This document shows positions 1 through 12,858 of a stretch of DNA of 64,000 bases, in pieces. Under the pieces are notes generated by a model, which saw only the letters and a list, made by a program, of their open reading frames with translations, was not told where the DNA came from and searched no databases. Source of the stretch: Aquila chrysaetos chrysaetos (taxonomy: Eukaryota > Chordata > Aves > Accipitriformes > Accipitridae); assembly GCF_900496995.4 (NCBI RefSeq), contig NC_044008.1:1526453-1590452 (forward strand). The letters are read 5' to 3'. Within the stretch, counting starts at the first letter, position 1; the number at the start of each line of letters is the position of its first letter. A program made the position numbers and the translations under genes.

Positions 1-2029
1 CAAGTGACTTGAGTAGCTTGAGCCACTGAACTCCCTAGGACCAGTAATTAATCCATCTGGTAACAAGGAGCGTGGCCTGCACACAGCAGTTCTGGGAAGG
101 AGCTTTTAACTGTTTTTGCACCAGGCAACTCAATGCCACTAGCAGGTTTATCTGAATAAACGGGACCTCATCTGGGGAACCTGAAGCATGTCAGGGTGAC
201 TGTTGGCCCTGCAGTGGAAGATGTCATGGACAGGCTTGGCCTGGGCTGGGAAAAAGGGCACCAAAGTGGTTTTTGTGTCTCCGTTTATAATTCAGGGTTT
301 TGGTACGGCTTCTCTGAGATGGCTCAGGATGTCCATGGAGTGGAGGAACTGAAATGCAGCTGCTTCTCTGAGCAGGGATGATTCTTCTAGGATGTGCAGC
401 AGATACACTATATATGGACCCACAAGTATACTGGTTTTTTATTGCCTTTAAAGTCCCTAGGCACTGCTGCAAGCTGTATGCAATGTAATAAATCATGCAT
501 ACAAAGAAATTGCTTTCTTTTTACCAAAACACAGTTCAATTTTTCTATTTAACTGTGTAAGCTAAGGCCCACATTACATCTTCCAGTTGGGCTCTGGCTT
601 TGAAGAGCAGTCCTGTATCTGAAAGAGCCTCTGTAGATCCCACTGCATTTAGCAGTGTGCTTAGGGGCTTTAGGCTTTTTGCAGAGACCACAGGGACAAT
701 CTCCAGTCTCCTGTTCCTCTGAAGCATTCCTCCCTTCTTCTATCTGACAGATGTTGGAGAGGACTTTAGTACATACTCCCCATACTAACATGGAAAAGGC
801 AGCTTGTAAATGAGTTGATTTACAGCTTGGAGCCAATGGATACAGTATCCAGACTAGAACCTTGATGTCATTCAAGCAGGATCGTGGCTGGGAGGAATGG
901 ACACTCTTATGGCAGAAGATCCTCCGTGAGCTGACCCATGTCTCTGCTAGCTGGGACCACATCGTGGCTGTGACAGCGACCGATGCTGGCTCCGGCATTC
1001 TCTTCTATGGCTGTGCCCCTGAGCCCTGAACATGCAGGCATCTCGGGGTTGTAAGGTGGCCCAAGGACTCCCAGTGGTACTGTCACAAGCTCAAATAACT
1101 TGCTGTTAAAGCTATGAAGGGATGCAGGGAGGTGTTCTTAAATGCAGCTATTTAGCTTTAAGTTAACATGGTTTTCTCTGACGTATGTGGTCGTGAGCAC
1201 TCCTTCTCTTCTTGCTCTGTTTCTGGAGCTGAACCAGCCTTTTCCTGAGGCTCCAGGCAGTCCCCAGTACAAAACCCAAATGTGTCATAAAACCCTGTGT
1301 GAGTTTTGTATTCTCTTTGATAACGCTAAGGATATTACTTGCTCTTGGTGATGTCTGCTTGATTTGCTTTGCAAGTCTATTTTTAAGGTATTGTCTCCTG
1401 ATAGTAAAGGCAATCACTAGTTGACCGGTTTTTGTGGGTGCTAAGGAGAAGTAAAATCAGGTTGAAAGGTGTCCCCACCCTGGCAAAAGTTAAAAGTAGG
1501 TTCAGAAAATTTGTCCAGTGTGTGTTATGTTCTGCAGGGGTGGAGAAGTGTATGTGTGAGATTGTGTTTTTTACATTCGAGCAGCTCACTGAAGCTTCAT
1601 CCTCTTTGCAGCATCTCTGTAAAACGTCACCAGCTCATGTCTGAATTCCTGTCACTGTGGGGACATCAAGTGTGGTTTTTTATTGTGTTATTCTGATTTT
1701 TTTTTCTTTTTTCTCCCTTTCAGGTTAGCTAGCTCCCTTCACGGTAGTGTTTGAACCATGAAGTGTGTTAATACAGTGTGTGTTTGTGCCTTGTTGTTGT
1801 AATTGGCTGACTTTATTTTGTTTCTGCTCTTCCACATGCTACAAAGCTGAGTCTTGGGAGAAGATGGTGAAGTATTTGTCCATCTTCCTTAAGCATTCAG
1901 GCCTCTTCCAGTTGATGGTTCCAACAACCATGGAAGTTAAATGTAATAACTTTGTACTATGCACCTCAAAACTACCAGAGATACAAGTTCCTAAAAAAAC
2001 TCTCAACCCCCTTATGTGGTTTGTTCCAG
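1..2029 (+). other. NRF1: NRF1 intron, 3' part only
   Basis: This intronic stretch precedes the first NRF1 exon in the window; its donor lies outside. It ends with a pyrimidine-poor acceptor, ttgttccag, directly before the exon at 2030. No open frame here resembles a known protein and I see no clear mobile element. A T-rich run lies near 1697-1715. Confidence 0.9.
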
Positions 2030-2188
2030 GCACAGCTGCGAGCTTTCATCCCTGAGATGCTGAAGTATTCCACAGGTCGTGGGAAACCAGGCTGGGGCAA
2101 GGAAAGCTGCAAGCCCATCTGGTGGCCTGAGGACATTCCATGGGCCAACGTTCGCAGTGATGTCCGCACAGAGGAACAGAAGCAGCGG
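2030..2188 (+). CDS. NRF1: NRF1 coding exon (residues about 203-255)
   Basis: This exon encodes 53 residues from AQLRAFIPEML to RTEEQKQR, in phase 0, between an AG at 2028-2029 and a GT at 2189. The translation matches the vertebrate NRF1 protein I recall. It forms the second half of the DNA-binding and dimerisation domain (about residues 109-305 of 503), including the tryptophan-rich stretch KPIWWPEDIPWANVR. NRF1 binds GCGCATGCGC-type sites as a homodimer in the nucleus. It activates nuclear genes for respiratory-chain subunits, mitochondrial transcription and many housekeeping genes. Numbering assumes a 503-residue protein: the six exons in the window sum to 301 residues. The start codon and upstream exons are outside the window. 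Confidence 0.97.
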
Positions 2189-3221
2189 GTGTGTATCTCC
2201 CTCCTATGTCTGTCTGCCTTCAAACTGAGCGCAGGGGCTTGCAAGCAGTTTTTGTGGGAATAGTTTTCCCCTTGAGTGACAGAACAAACTACGACATCAG
2301 CCCTTCCTTGACTTCATGTCAGGCATTCAGCCTGGGAGAGCAATGAGGTGAGAGACGTGTAACCTTTAGTCTGCTCTGTCCTTGCTGGCATTGTGTGACA
2401 AGCAGGCATTTGAGCCACATCTCTTTCTGCAACGGGTGCCCTTTTTGCTAGCTGCAGAACCTGCTCACCTCTGTGGCCTTAAGAAGCAGCCTACCTAGCC
2501 TAAGACAAATCTACTCTGCAAGTATGCAGGTCATTTACCACAGAGTCTGTATCACAGCCTCTTGAAGTCTTTGAAGGGATACTGTCCCATCCTGAGCAGC
2601 AGGGACCTTTGTACTTAAAGGGAAGCAGTCAAGGATGTACAGTGGAGCCAGGAAAAAAAGAGAGAACTGGGTGAAAAGTTCTTGGGTATCAGTTATGGCC
2701 ATGGATCTGGTATGCAGATGATGTTTCTACCAACCTGTCACAAAGATAATCAAAGAAAGCTACCAGGATGTGCAAGGGGCAGGACTTGTGCAGGCTGGTG
2801 TAGGTCTGGTTGGATGGGGAGGGATGCCTTGTGAGGCTGGAAATGGTGCTGTGGCAGTTGGCGCTTTCCTAGGTAGGGGTGGTTTTCTACTTGTTGGCCC
2901 CAATCTCTTAGTTAGAATTCCTTGAAAGCTGGCAAAACAGATTTCATTGAGAAGCTTCTCTTTCCCTTGGCCAGATGAGCTCGTTCTGTATCAGTACACA
3001 GCAATGCAATAGCTCTCCAGGGTCATTTCTGAGTCTTGGGGAAAGGAGGGGATGAAGAGAGAGGGATTAGGTATTGGGGCCTTTTATTTATTTAAGAATT
3101 TGTTGAAAACTACCCAATAAAACCCAGTAAAGATAAGCATGCAAATCACAGCAGTAGCAACACTGCAGTGGTTCAGAAAACTTTTACACTGACTCTTCAC
3201 TCTTTTTCATTCTGCTGGTAG
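2189..3221 (+). other. NRF1: NRF1 intron
   Basis: This 1.0-kb intron starts with gtgtgt and ends with tgctggtag. I see nothing else in it that I can identify. Open frames here are short and unremarkable. Confidence 0.9.
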
Positions 3222-3419
3222 GTGTCATGGACCCAAGCTTTGCGGACTATCGTGAAGAACTGCTACAAGCAGCATGGGCGTGAAGACCTGCTCTACGCGT
3301 TTGAGGATCAGCAGACACAGCAGCAGACTACAACCACACATAGTATAGCGCACCTGGTGCCGTCACAGACAGTGGTACAAACCTTCAGTAACCCTGATGG
3401 CACCGTGTCCCTCATCCAG
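3222..3419 (+). CDS. NRF1: NRF1 coding exon (residues about 256-321)
   Basis: The exon encodes 66 residues from VSWTQALRTIVKNCYKQHGR to NPDGTVSLIQ in phase 0, between AG at 3220-3221 and the consensus donor GTGAGT at 3420. It carries the C-terminal edge of the DNA-binding domain (to about residue 305) and the start of the glutamine- and threonine-rich transactivation region. The stretch EDQQTQQQTTTTHS differs from the human sequence I recall (EDQQTQTQATATHS) without changing length. Open reading continues past the donor for 26 codons and then stops, so retention of this intron would truncate the activation domain. Confidence 0.97.
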
Positions 3420-4331
3420 GTGAGTGAAACCCTCCAGCTTTCCATTTCCAGCACAGCTGATTTGGGACTGAGTTGCCTGCATCAGGGAGGTGGTTAAGAG
3501 CAAACTCCTTTTGGTAGCTTAACTTGTCCTTCAAGAATTTTGTCTTTATCTGTATGTCTTAGCCCACAGGCTTGTTAACCCAATGCTCCCACCCAAAGAA
3601 GCAGTCTCATCCTCTCTCTTCCCCACTCCCATCCCTTGTTCTCCTGTTATGGCAGTACAAGCATTTCTGCAGCTATTTGGTCAAGCGATTCAGGGATCTG
3701 ACCTGGATTTAACAAACCCATTTACAAACAAATACATTTCATCATGTGGCCACACAACGCCTGCGATGGCAATGGGATGGAGTGATGGGAGGAGAGGTGG
3801 TGGGACTGCCTTTCTTTAATGGCATGAAACGTATCTTAATCTACAGCACTAGGTATTTCTGTGCCCCCTGTTCTTCATCTTACACCCCAAGTGTAATATA
3901 TATAATTACACACACCAAGTATATATTTATCCTAATGATGCCCCCTGCAGTAAGGATGCCTCTTACACCATTTTACAGAGGGTGGATTCTGGGCAAAAGG
4001 GTTCAGGCAGTGGCTCAGCGGTGCTGCTGTTTTCCCTGTATTCCCCGTGTGAGGAGGCAGGTTCTGACAGCTCAGGCTGTGGACAATTTAAGCGCTCTCT
4101 TGAAACTTCCCAAGAGCTCCTCATGGGTGTGAGATTTCAACCTCAGTTTTCCCTGTGCCCCTGCCTCCAAACTACCACCACCCTCTCATACATAATTGGC
4201 CCAGCGGTTTGTCCCTCTTAAGCATCACGTTTTTAGTGAAGTCTCAAACATAATTTTCTGTTGGCTGTTCTCATCTCGCAACCATCAAGATAAAAACATG
4301 GTGTGTGGGTTTATTTTGGGTTTGTTTGGTG

Positions 4332-4362
<31 letters not shown>

Positions 4363-5168
4363 TCTCAAATGAAAGCTTTTCAGTGATTGTTATAGCTTTC
4401 TGTTTCCCCCACCAAAGCCCAGCACACTGGCCAAGCTGGTTCTGTTTGCTCACCTGCTAACGTACATTATGCCTTTGACTAGTGTTCTTTTAGGTGCCGG
4501 GCACATGAGATCCCATTGACTTTCTGGCATTTATAGGTTTAATTCTCCTTAGAAACAAAGCTGCACATCTCCCCGCCTTTGTCTTTTCCCACCTGTTAAA
4601 TGGGAAAAAGGTAATTTCTAAAGGCAATGGGGTATTGAGGATGAGCTAATGTTTACCAAGTGCCTGGAGACGAGAGACCCAGTGAATGGTAAGCAAGGAG
4701 CGTTATAAATGAGGGCTGATGTGCAGGGTGTTCAGATCCAGGACTACTTGGTGGTTTTTTAAGTGACTTCCACCCCACAGGAGAAGCGTGTTGGTTCCAC
4801 CTGCACACCACAGTCACACCTGGGAATTGCAGCAGTGTCCCACAGCTGCTTTTTATGAAGCTGGGAGAATAGCAAGGACTCTGTCTCCTATGTGAACATA
4901 GGGGACAGCATGAGGGCTGTGCAAAACTTGCTTCTGGACCATATCCACTCTGGAAGCTGCCATAGATTAACATGGGTCTAGCATATGATTTCCTCGCCCA
5001 GCCCTTCGAGACAGCTCTGTATTTTCTGTGAGCTCTGCAATTTCTATTATTCTCTGCAGATACAATGCTTTTTAATCTGAGAGCATTTGAGTGTCCCTTT
5101 GCCTGAATTATGTGAACATTTTCCTGCAATAACAAATGTGTTCAGCTGCATTTTGTTGACTTCCATAG
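3420..5168 (+). other. NRF1: NRF1 intron with a T28 tract
   Basis: This 1.75-kb intron is bounded by gtgagt and ttccatag. It contains an uninterrupted 28-T run at 4336-4363, which reads as poly-A on the other strand. No flanking SINE-like body was recognised, so I call it a simple homopolymer. Nothing else was identified. Confidence 0.9.
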
Positions 5169-5270
5169 GTTGGCACTGGTGCTACAGTTGCCACGCTGGC
5201 CGATGCCTCAGAGTTGCCTACCACAGTTACCGTCGCACAAGTCAATTATTCTGCAGTGACTGATGGAGAG
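5169..5270 (+). CDS. NRF1: NRF1 coding exon (residues about 322-355)
   Basis: This 102-bp exon encodes 34 residues, VGTGATVATLADASELPTTV onward to NYSAVTDGE, in phase 0. It lies between AG at 5167-5168 and a strong donor, GTAAGG, at 5271. It belongs to the transactivation region, which is rich in small hydrophobic residues, Thr and Gln. One difference from the human protein I recall is Thr for Ala in NYSAVTDGE. The length is a multiple of three and both flanking phases are 0, so skipping this exon would keep the frame and remove 34 residues. Confidence 0.97.
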
Positions 5271-8200
5271 GTAAGGATCTGGGTCATGTTCATGATGCAC
5301 AAGCCAGAATTGTCCTATCTGAGCTTCAATAAAGTTAAATATTTTCTAGAATTAAGTAGTCACAGAAAACACTAAGCCTTGCTTCCCCACCCTGCAGTGT
5401 TAAGGGTTAACATACATGTGAACACAAGACTCTCTAAAATTTTATATAGAAAGTGCTGAACTGTTGTCATTTTGACTCAGGACTGTACAAATGCAATTAT
5501 GGTGGAAGCCTCAGTTCTGAATTTCATACTTTTTTTTTATATCTCCTATAGATTGTTTATTTTGTGAGATCTGCTGTAGCAGATAGAGACTTAATGACAT
5601 ACACAAGTACACATTCGTGTATTCATATTGAATAACTGTTTCGTGTGGGCTGTAGGTCCTGGATGCTTTTTTGTCAGTTCAGTGTTGGGAGTGATGCCTG
5701 GGATATTTTGAGCCTGTGGTTAGCAAAGGATATTGCATGGCTGTGGGCAAATCCTGTGAGTCTTTGGCCACTGATCTCTGGATGAAATGGGACTGTTCCC
5801 TCGCTGCAGCTTTTAGGGAGGTTTGCAAGTATATCCCAGAGAGAGCTGTGTAAATGCACCGTAGTATAGAAACAACAGGAGATACTGCAGTTACTGTTCT
5901 GTGTACTGTGAAAGTTTCTTCTACTGCTTTACAACTTGGCAAAGTTGCTTCTATTGAGGACTCGATCAGACCATTTCAATCCCAAAATCTGAATACTCAA
6001 ATTTACATGCATTTATTTTTCCACTTTTTTTTTTAATTGAGTAATAAAGTTTTTTTGTGTGTGTTTAAGGAACATTATGGAGATTTTTTTTAAAGTGATT
6101 TTGGTTTTGGGTTTTTTTTTCCTTTTTTTTTTTTTATCCTTTTCACCCCCAAACCCACCTTTAAATCAGGCTGCAGGTCGCTTTCTGCCCCTTTGCATGC
6201 CAGAATTTCTGGCCGGACAGTCTGTGCGCAGGAGTGGTGAGGTCTGGTCCGCTCTGCTCTGTGTGGATGGGGCTTTCACAGCGACAGGTGGCAGCACAGA
6301 ACAGCTTTGCTCTGCACCAGACCCTGTCTCCATCTCAGACCCACAGTGAAACAGCCTGGCTCTGGGGCCGTGACCTTGAAGTACTTTGCAGCTGCTTTGA
6401 GGGTTTTCAAGAACCGTTTGTATCTCTTGAGATCTGAAAGAAATTTTTCAAAGGCACAGATAGAAATCAAGGGGACACAGGCATCTAATTCCTAATGTGA
6501 ACGCAATGTCTAAGCGATATCTTGGACAAAACAAACATACAAAAGTAAACTTGCTTTGGGGATGGGTGCTGTTTCTCTGCACAGATAGATCCACAGCCTG
6601 CTGGCAGGCTCTCTAGGGACATTTTTGTCCTGCTATCTCTTGCTCTGTGAAGATCTGAGTTAGCTCTGAGTAAATCGATGTGTTTACAGGATGCTGAGCA
6701 GCATGGAGCAGGGATGCTCGCTAGTATCTCAGCAGTACAACCTTCCTGCTAGTATGGAGAAGGGCCTGGACAGACCCCCTTCTTTTTGCGGCCTTACTCC
6801 GTCCCTATTCTGAAACAGCTTAGGCATCTTTGCGGGGCACTGTATGTCACAGTGGAGACCTGCCTTACCGCTCAAATGTGTGTTGCCATGTATTTGAAAA
6901 AATGTATGTCTGTTCCTCTTCTGCATGGTGGTGGGAAGGGTGCCTTTCCCAGGTCGGGCTTGCTTCAGTTGAGTTTTGGGGTGGCTAACAAGTACCACAA
7001 ACTCAATTCAACTCTCTCAAGTTCTCTACCATCTGCAACTTCTTCCTCTCTGGGCACTCAAGCCTGGTTGCATCTTTCCTAAAAGATGTTGCCTTTTCTA
7101 AAATCAATTTCCTTTCTCCTTTTTGCAATGCACTATCACTGCTTCCTCCCTAATTTGGATCCTTCTGCCCAGGGTCAGCTCTGGGCACAGGAGAATGAAG
7201 CAGTTGCCTTGAACGTCAGACGGCTGGGGATGGCTAAAGAGCTACGACGAGTGCCAGCTTTGCTTGTGCCCAAGTGCTGGAAAACCAGATTGGCAGCTGC
7301 TGAAGAGTGTGTGATAGCAGATGTGAGTGAGAGCGCGACAGCTTCTCTCTCCCTCTCCATCCTGTGATGGGACTAACCCTTTTCTTGTACAAGGGCAGCA
7401 AAATTTACTTGTCCTTTTGTGGGGACCCTTGCACCAGCTCTGCTTCTATGGACTTTTTAGCTTTCTCCATCTTAACAAATTGAGGGCTTTTTTTGTCATC
7501 ACCTTCTACGGCATTCTTATTTGTGAGTCTCAGCAAGATGGTGAGTGGCCTGAAACATTTATGGGGATGAGAACAGTGATGGGAGGGTGGGGGAAGATCT
7601 TCATCTTGCAAAGCAGCCAGTAGGATTTGTCAGCTGATGGGCCTTCATGCTCCACTTCTTTAGTTTTTTTGGTCCAATGCCTATTTCTAGTTCACATCCT
7701 GGTGGATTTTGTGGCCGTACACTCATTATCTCATGAGCTGTGAAGTCCTAAATGGAGAAACATGGGCAAGGTGGAAAATGAGCAACCAAGACTGGGTGAA
7801 TTTTAAGTAATATGAAACCTATCTACGTAAAGGTCTGAAGTAAGGGAGTTGAAAGTACCTGAAATATATGAACAGAGTACTTTCTATCTGCCATCTTCTT
7901 TTATTAAGTATATTGCTGTAACACAAAGAGATTCCAAAGTTGGCTCAAACCCATCCAAGTTCACAAGTGCTGTACAAATAAATCCTGAATGAGAACATGG
8001 GCTGTTCACCAAAATGACAGAGGATGGGTGCAGCCAAATCGAAACAGTGAGGCAAGCACAGCCCATTTCCCCGGGGGATGTGATCCACGCTGGGGTTCCA
8101 GCACCGCAGAAACGAAGCTACTTAAAAAACTGCCCAGGCTGGCAGGCAGTGACTGAGTACAGCAACGATCAACACTGTCCTGTTTTGTTGTGGACGTGGC

Positions 8201-8558
8201 TGGACAAGAGGGATTTGTGGGAGGTTGAGGGGCTTTGCAGATGTTTATGGGGTGCGCTTTCCATGTGCGTGAGAAAACTAAGGTTCTTGTTTGAAGATTG
8301 AACATATGGAGAACAACAACTAAAATCATGGGCTGACTAGAGAAACTCACTCATGGCTGATAGAGGGTTGCAGGATCCAGCAATGTTCTGAGGTGGATCC
8401 CAGGCTTCCTCTCCTTTTTCCCTGTCTGTCAGAGTCAGAGCATGTGCAGGATTCTGCAAAGACCTCTTGAAACTATTTGGCTTTCATTTTAGGAAGCAAC
8501 TGTGCATTCATGGGATAACATCCTATCCTAGGGCCTTTCTTTTTGTTTTTCCCCATAG
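5271..8558 (+). other. NRF1: NRF1 intron
   Basis: This 3.3-kb intron runs from gtaagg to the acceptor ccccatag. T-rich runs occur near 6019-6033 and 6112-6136. No mobile element or second gene was recognised. The open frames of 60-115 codons have no recognisable family and no splice or start context that would support them. Confidence 0.9.
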
Positions 8559-8716
8559 GTGGAGCAGAACTGGGCAACGCTACAGGGGGGTGAGATGACT
8601 ATCCAGACGACGCAGGCATCAGAGGCCACGCAGGCGGTGGCATCATTAGCAGAAGCAGCGGTGGCAGCATCTCAGGAGATGCAACAAGGAGCCACTGTTA
8701 CCATGGCACTCAACAG
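8559..8716 (+). CDS. NRF1: NRF1 coding exon (residues about 356-408)
   Basis: The exon encodes VEQNWATLQGGEMTIQTTQA through ATVTMALN in phase 0 and ends after two bases (AG) of the next codon. The junction codon becomes Ser when joined to the T at 12859. The acceptor AG is at 8557-8558 and the donor GTATGG starts at 8717. The product is an alanine- and glutamine-rich part of the transactivation domain (EATQAVASLAEAAVAASQEM). I see no substitution relative to the vertebrate sequence I recall, which suggests strong constraint. Confidence 0.97.
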
Positions 8717-11700
8717 GTATGGGTGAGAGATGAAGGCTTGAAACATGCGTGCATGACATTTCCTTCTAGGTTTTCACTCTAATGGTGCAAAGACCACTGT
8801 GTACAGTCCTAGTAGAGGCTTTTCCTTAGCAAATTCCTATGTCAGCCTGTGTCCAGGTGTCTGCAGGACAGTTCCTGATTTCCACTGTAACCATAGAAGA
8901 ACACCGACATGGAAATCTCCTGAAAGAGGAAAAGATGGGTAGTAACTGTACCCTCTAAACGATCTTATTTGTACAGCAAGGGTCCAGTTACAGAATTAAG
9001 CTTGCTAAGCAAGCAAGAGTCATGATGTGCTAGTAGCACCTTTTAAGTATGTTGGTCTGGGTCTCCCTCAGTATTATTAATGGTTTCTTACCAAAAGGCT
9101 AAGGCTGAATTTCCCTGTGGTGTGGCAGTACGGTCTTTCTTTAGAAATCAGAATCTCTTCCAGAGGACAGTGTTTTGGGGGTTTCTCCCAAATGTGTTTC
9201 TGAAGTAGAAGGTGAATGAGCTGCAATAGTAATGCTACCTCTTCATCTTGGAACGAGCTTTGTTAGATTTTTAGTTGTACTCAGGTTACCAAGATCTGCA
9301 GTGTAGTTCTCTACAGGTTCATGCAGCAGGAAGCAGTGTCTTTGCTCAGCTCTGGTGAGTTGCTGAAGCTTTGCCTGCTGTTCTTAAAAACTGGAAGTGG
9401 CTGTGGCACACCGCAGCTGCACCCTGAGAGAGCAGGAGGACCGTAGGAAACACAGCATCGGCCCCAGCAGCATGGGAGGTTTCACACTGCTGAGGTGTAG
9501 ACAAAATATTTTCTTCATTCAAATCAGGATTCTGGTCTAGAGGCTGTTGACTGAGCAGCCGTGAGTTAGGACAAGGCACAATTCCACACTGCTGATGGTC
9601 AGAGTAAAGCTCCAAGACCTTGTTATATACACAAATTACTAAAGCAGTCACCTTGATCTTGGGGGCATTCAACATCTTGCTTCCAAATTGCTGTTGCAGC
9701 TGAATCACGACCACACGTAGAACTGTTTCTTCTCTTTGTGGTCCTGACTCAGGTCCATCAGATATGTTCTTTTCTGCTACTATGTGAGGTTGCTTAAGTA
9801 GTTGGGATTTTGCTAATAGTTTCACTGTAAAATTGACTTTTGAAAACAAGTGATCTTTTTAGGATGCTGTAAGAAGAAAAGCTAAAGTAACTATGCACGG
9901 AGTTGCAGGAAAAAGCCCTGCCTCCCAGAATCCAACTTGCAGGATTTGTATCCTGCACATTTCCAGGCAATAGATTTTTCTATGTTTTTTTTTTTTTTTT
10001 TTTTAGAAGCTTTTCTGGACTAGAACATAAGTGGGCTTTTGATTTTAATTTCGTCCCATCGCTACTATTTTTAGTTCTTAAGGTTGCAATGAGCTGTTCC
10101 TTTCCCTGTATTAGCTAAAGAAATTCAGAATCCTTAATAAAAAGAAGTGTTGTTAGAACTAAAGAGAGTTTCCTAGAAAATATGAATGGAAGAACCTTCA
10201 ACAAATCATTTAGTCTCTACTGTGCCTCAAGACAGGATCAGCTGTGTTTATACCCAGGAAAGCCCTGTGATAAGTCTGTTCAAACACCTTGTAGTTCAGG
10301 AGAGATGCGAAGGCTGTGGCAGCATTGCAGTGGGAATGAGGGGCCTTGTGTTTTATTTCCCAGCTTGTTGTCACCCTCTTTGTCTACTGACCATGGTAGT
10401 GCTGGAGACCTTTCTAGGTGACTGTCCTCCAACACCCGTCCATGTGGAAGAGGTGTAGTTTTTCCTTTGCCACAACATGCTCCTTGTAGCTTTCAGCTGT
10501 AGGACTGCAGTCTTCACCCTGCCTGTAGAAAGATCTCAGCAAGGCTCTGGTCCTTGAAAGCTGGTGGCTCATCCCAGCTCTGGAAACTTTATGCCTAATT
10601 TAGCTGAAAGCTGCCATCTCTGAATCTTGTTCCAATGGCTGCTGACGGAGCGCAGAGCCTTTCATAGCCCCATGTAGATCAGTACATCTGCCAACAGCAT
10701 GATGTGATGGATGACGCAACCTCTGTCAGGTTTGAGGATGGGAAGTATTAAGCCTTCTAGTAAAAGAGGACAAAGTGGAGGTGGGTAATTAATTCATTGA
10801 TTTGGACCAATTAATGTTTGTGGAGCACACTGTAACTGGAAAAAGCTTTTATGCTGCAGATCATTATTATTTTCAGGGATGCAACCATAACAGATTATTA
10901 AAATGCTCAATTGCCCTTGAAAGTGGATTCAACTAAGTGCTGTGTGGAGTCTGGGAAACAGGGTTACACCGGTAAATCCATGCTTACCCCAGGTTTGCTG
11001 TGTTGTAGTTGGCCTTCCTGCAGTGTAACTGCCTTCATGTAGCTGCAGGTTCAGAAGAGAGATTAGCCAAAGGGAGTAAGAAAGCAGAACAAGAAAATGT
11101 TCTGGTTCACTAACAGTGTTTAAGAGCTACTCTGAGACAGAGGGGCTATTTAGAAATGAAAATACACCCTGAGTGAATACAGTTGGAAAGTGTACAGCAT
11201 CTAAGGAGGAAATTAGGAAAGAGAAAGAATGAGTAGGAAGTACTTGGAAAATATTTGAGTCAATTGGTCTACCAGAGAATGAGTAGGGCAGTTAAGGAAG
11301 AGCATCCTCAGGGAGGCTAAAGAAAATACCTACTTTTTTAGTTCATTAAGGTAAAAAATGGTAGGAGATTCAGCTGCAGGAAGGAGGTGGCTTTGGAATA
11401 ATTTTGTGACTAGCAGTAGGTCACCAGAAGTGGCTAACAGTCATCCGACAGGTCTGGAGAAATCTGGACAGCTGCTGAAGGATGCTGACAGCACTCTGAC
11501 TGTGCAACCAAATGGCAAATAAAATACGGTATCAACAAATGCTAAGTGATACACATACGAAGAAATATCTCCTGTATATACCCAATGAGGAACTGTATGC
11601 TACCAGTTACCATTCAGAAAGCATTCAGGGGACTATCCTCCAGGAATGGTTTGTCACTGCTGAGCAGATACTGTCAAAACAGTAAGTTGAATATTAGGAA

Positions 11701-12858
11701 TTATAGGGAAAGCCATAGAGAACAAGCCCAGATTAGGCCCTTGGACTAACTCATGGTGTGTCTACGGCTTGAATAGTGTGAGAAATGGTCACCCCCCTCA
11801 AACAGATGTCTTACATTAGAAAAAGTCTGGAAAAGACAAGAGTGATCAGAAGCCAGGAAGAGCCCTTGCACAGTAAATGGACTATAGCTTTTCAGCTTGG
11901 GAAAGAGTTCACTGGAAGTCTATGAAATCATGAGGAAAACAAAAAGGGAACAGTTATTTTCTGTTTCTCAAAGTATCAGACTTAAGGGCTGCCCAGCCAG
12001 ACTGAGGCAATAGTTTTCAGACTACCAGAATGCAATTTTTCTTCACACAGCATCTAATTAAATGTGGAACTCATTGCTACAGGATGTTGTGGAAACAAAA
12101 AGTATAAAAGGGTTTCAAAAGGGATTAGACAAATCAAACCTGATGGTCCAGATGCAGTCTCTGATGTAGGAAATCAATACACTGCCAACCGTCGGAAGCT
12201 GAGGGGGTGTAGGAAGGGAAGGATCATGCACACTGCTTCCCAAATATCTGATACTGGCTGTTCTCACAGTTGCTACACAAGAAGGACCTTTGGTCTGACC
12301 TCATTCGTATGAAGAAATTTAAGAATACTGTGCTAAGCTACTGATCACTCATTAAAAAGAATTATTAAACCACTTGGCTGGGGAGGAATACTCCATCTTA
12401 GGTAAATACAGAGCTGCTGATGTGATCCTGGTAATGGTAAACCTCTGGGCCTGTTTCAGTACAAGGTGAACTGGCTGAATCAGTAATGAAGGGTAGAGCT
12501 CTAAAATCTGTAGAGACCAAGACCCAAGAGAATGAGTTTTTTACCAGAAACTTACTCAGATTGTCCAAAAGCTTTTAGTAAAGTCCCAAGCAACAGGATG
12601 CAAAGGTAAGAAGGCAGGATGCTCTGACTAAGAGATCTGCAAGCTGAAAAAAGCCAGTGGAAGCACCTTCTTCCCATGTATTCCTCCTCCAGTGTAGATT
12701 TTCTGCTCTGGATAACTTCATCTGGGCCCAGTAAGATTCCTCCTTTCTGCATTTGTTCTCTTGACATGCGATGCCTGGTTACAATGGATGCTACTGGAGT
12801 GGAGTTATGTGGTTTTTTGGTCTTCCTAATTCTTCTTTCTCCTTTCCTGTGCCCACAG
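8717..12858 (+). other. NRF1: NRF1 intron containing an old CR1 copy
   Basis: This 4.1-kb intron is bounded by gtatgg and gcccacag. Its last third holds the ancient CR1 fragment listed separately. A T-rich run lies at 9987-10004. The 167-codon minus-strand frame at 9346-9849 has no recognisable family and is treated as chance. Confidence 0.9.
11470..12325 (+). mobile_element. Ancient CR1-family LINE, 3' part, sense orientation
   Basis: The stretch aligns by eye with the 3' end of the amniote CR1 reverse-transcriptase frame as I know it from reptile copies. Recognisable blocks in order are aaatggcaaataaaat, gcttttcagcttgggaaaga, tctatgaaatcatgag, cttcacacagcatctaatta, tgtggaactcattgctaca, and finally gacctttggtctgacc near 12,288. 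The protein-coding capacity is lost to many substitutions and indels. It lacks the bird ATTCTATG end, so it is an old subfamily that inserted long before the copy at 39.3 kb. The left edge is approximate. Confidence 0.85.

Noticed and set aside
4336..4363. T28 run as the tail of a minus-strand retrocopy
   Set aside because: No SINE, LINE or processed-gene body was recognised on the adjoining side; kept as a homopolymer.
9346..9849. 167-codon minus-strand ORF in an NRF1 intron
   Set aside because: No family recognised and no sign of an intronless retrocopy (no poly(A), no similarity to a known protein).
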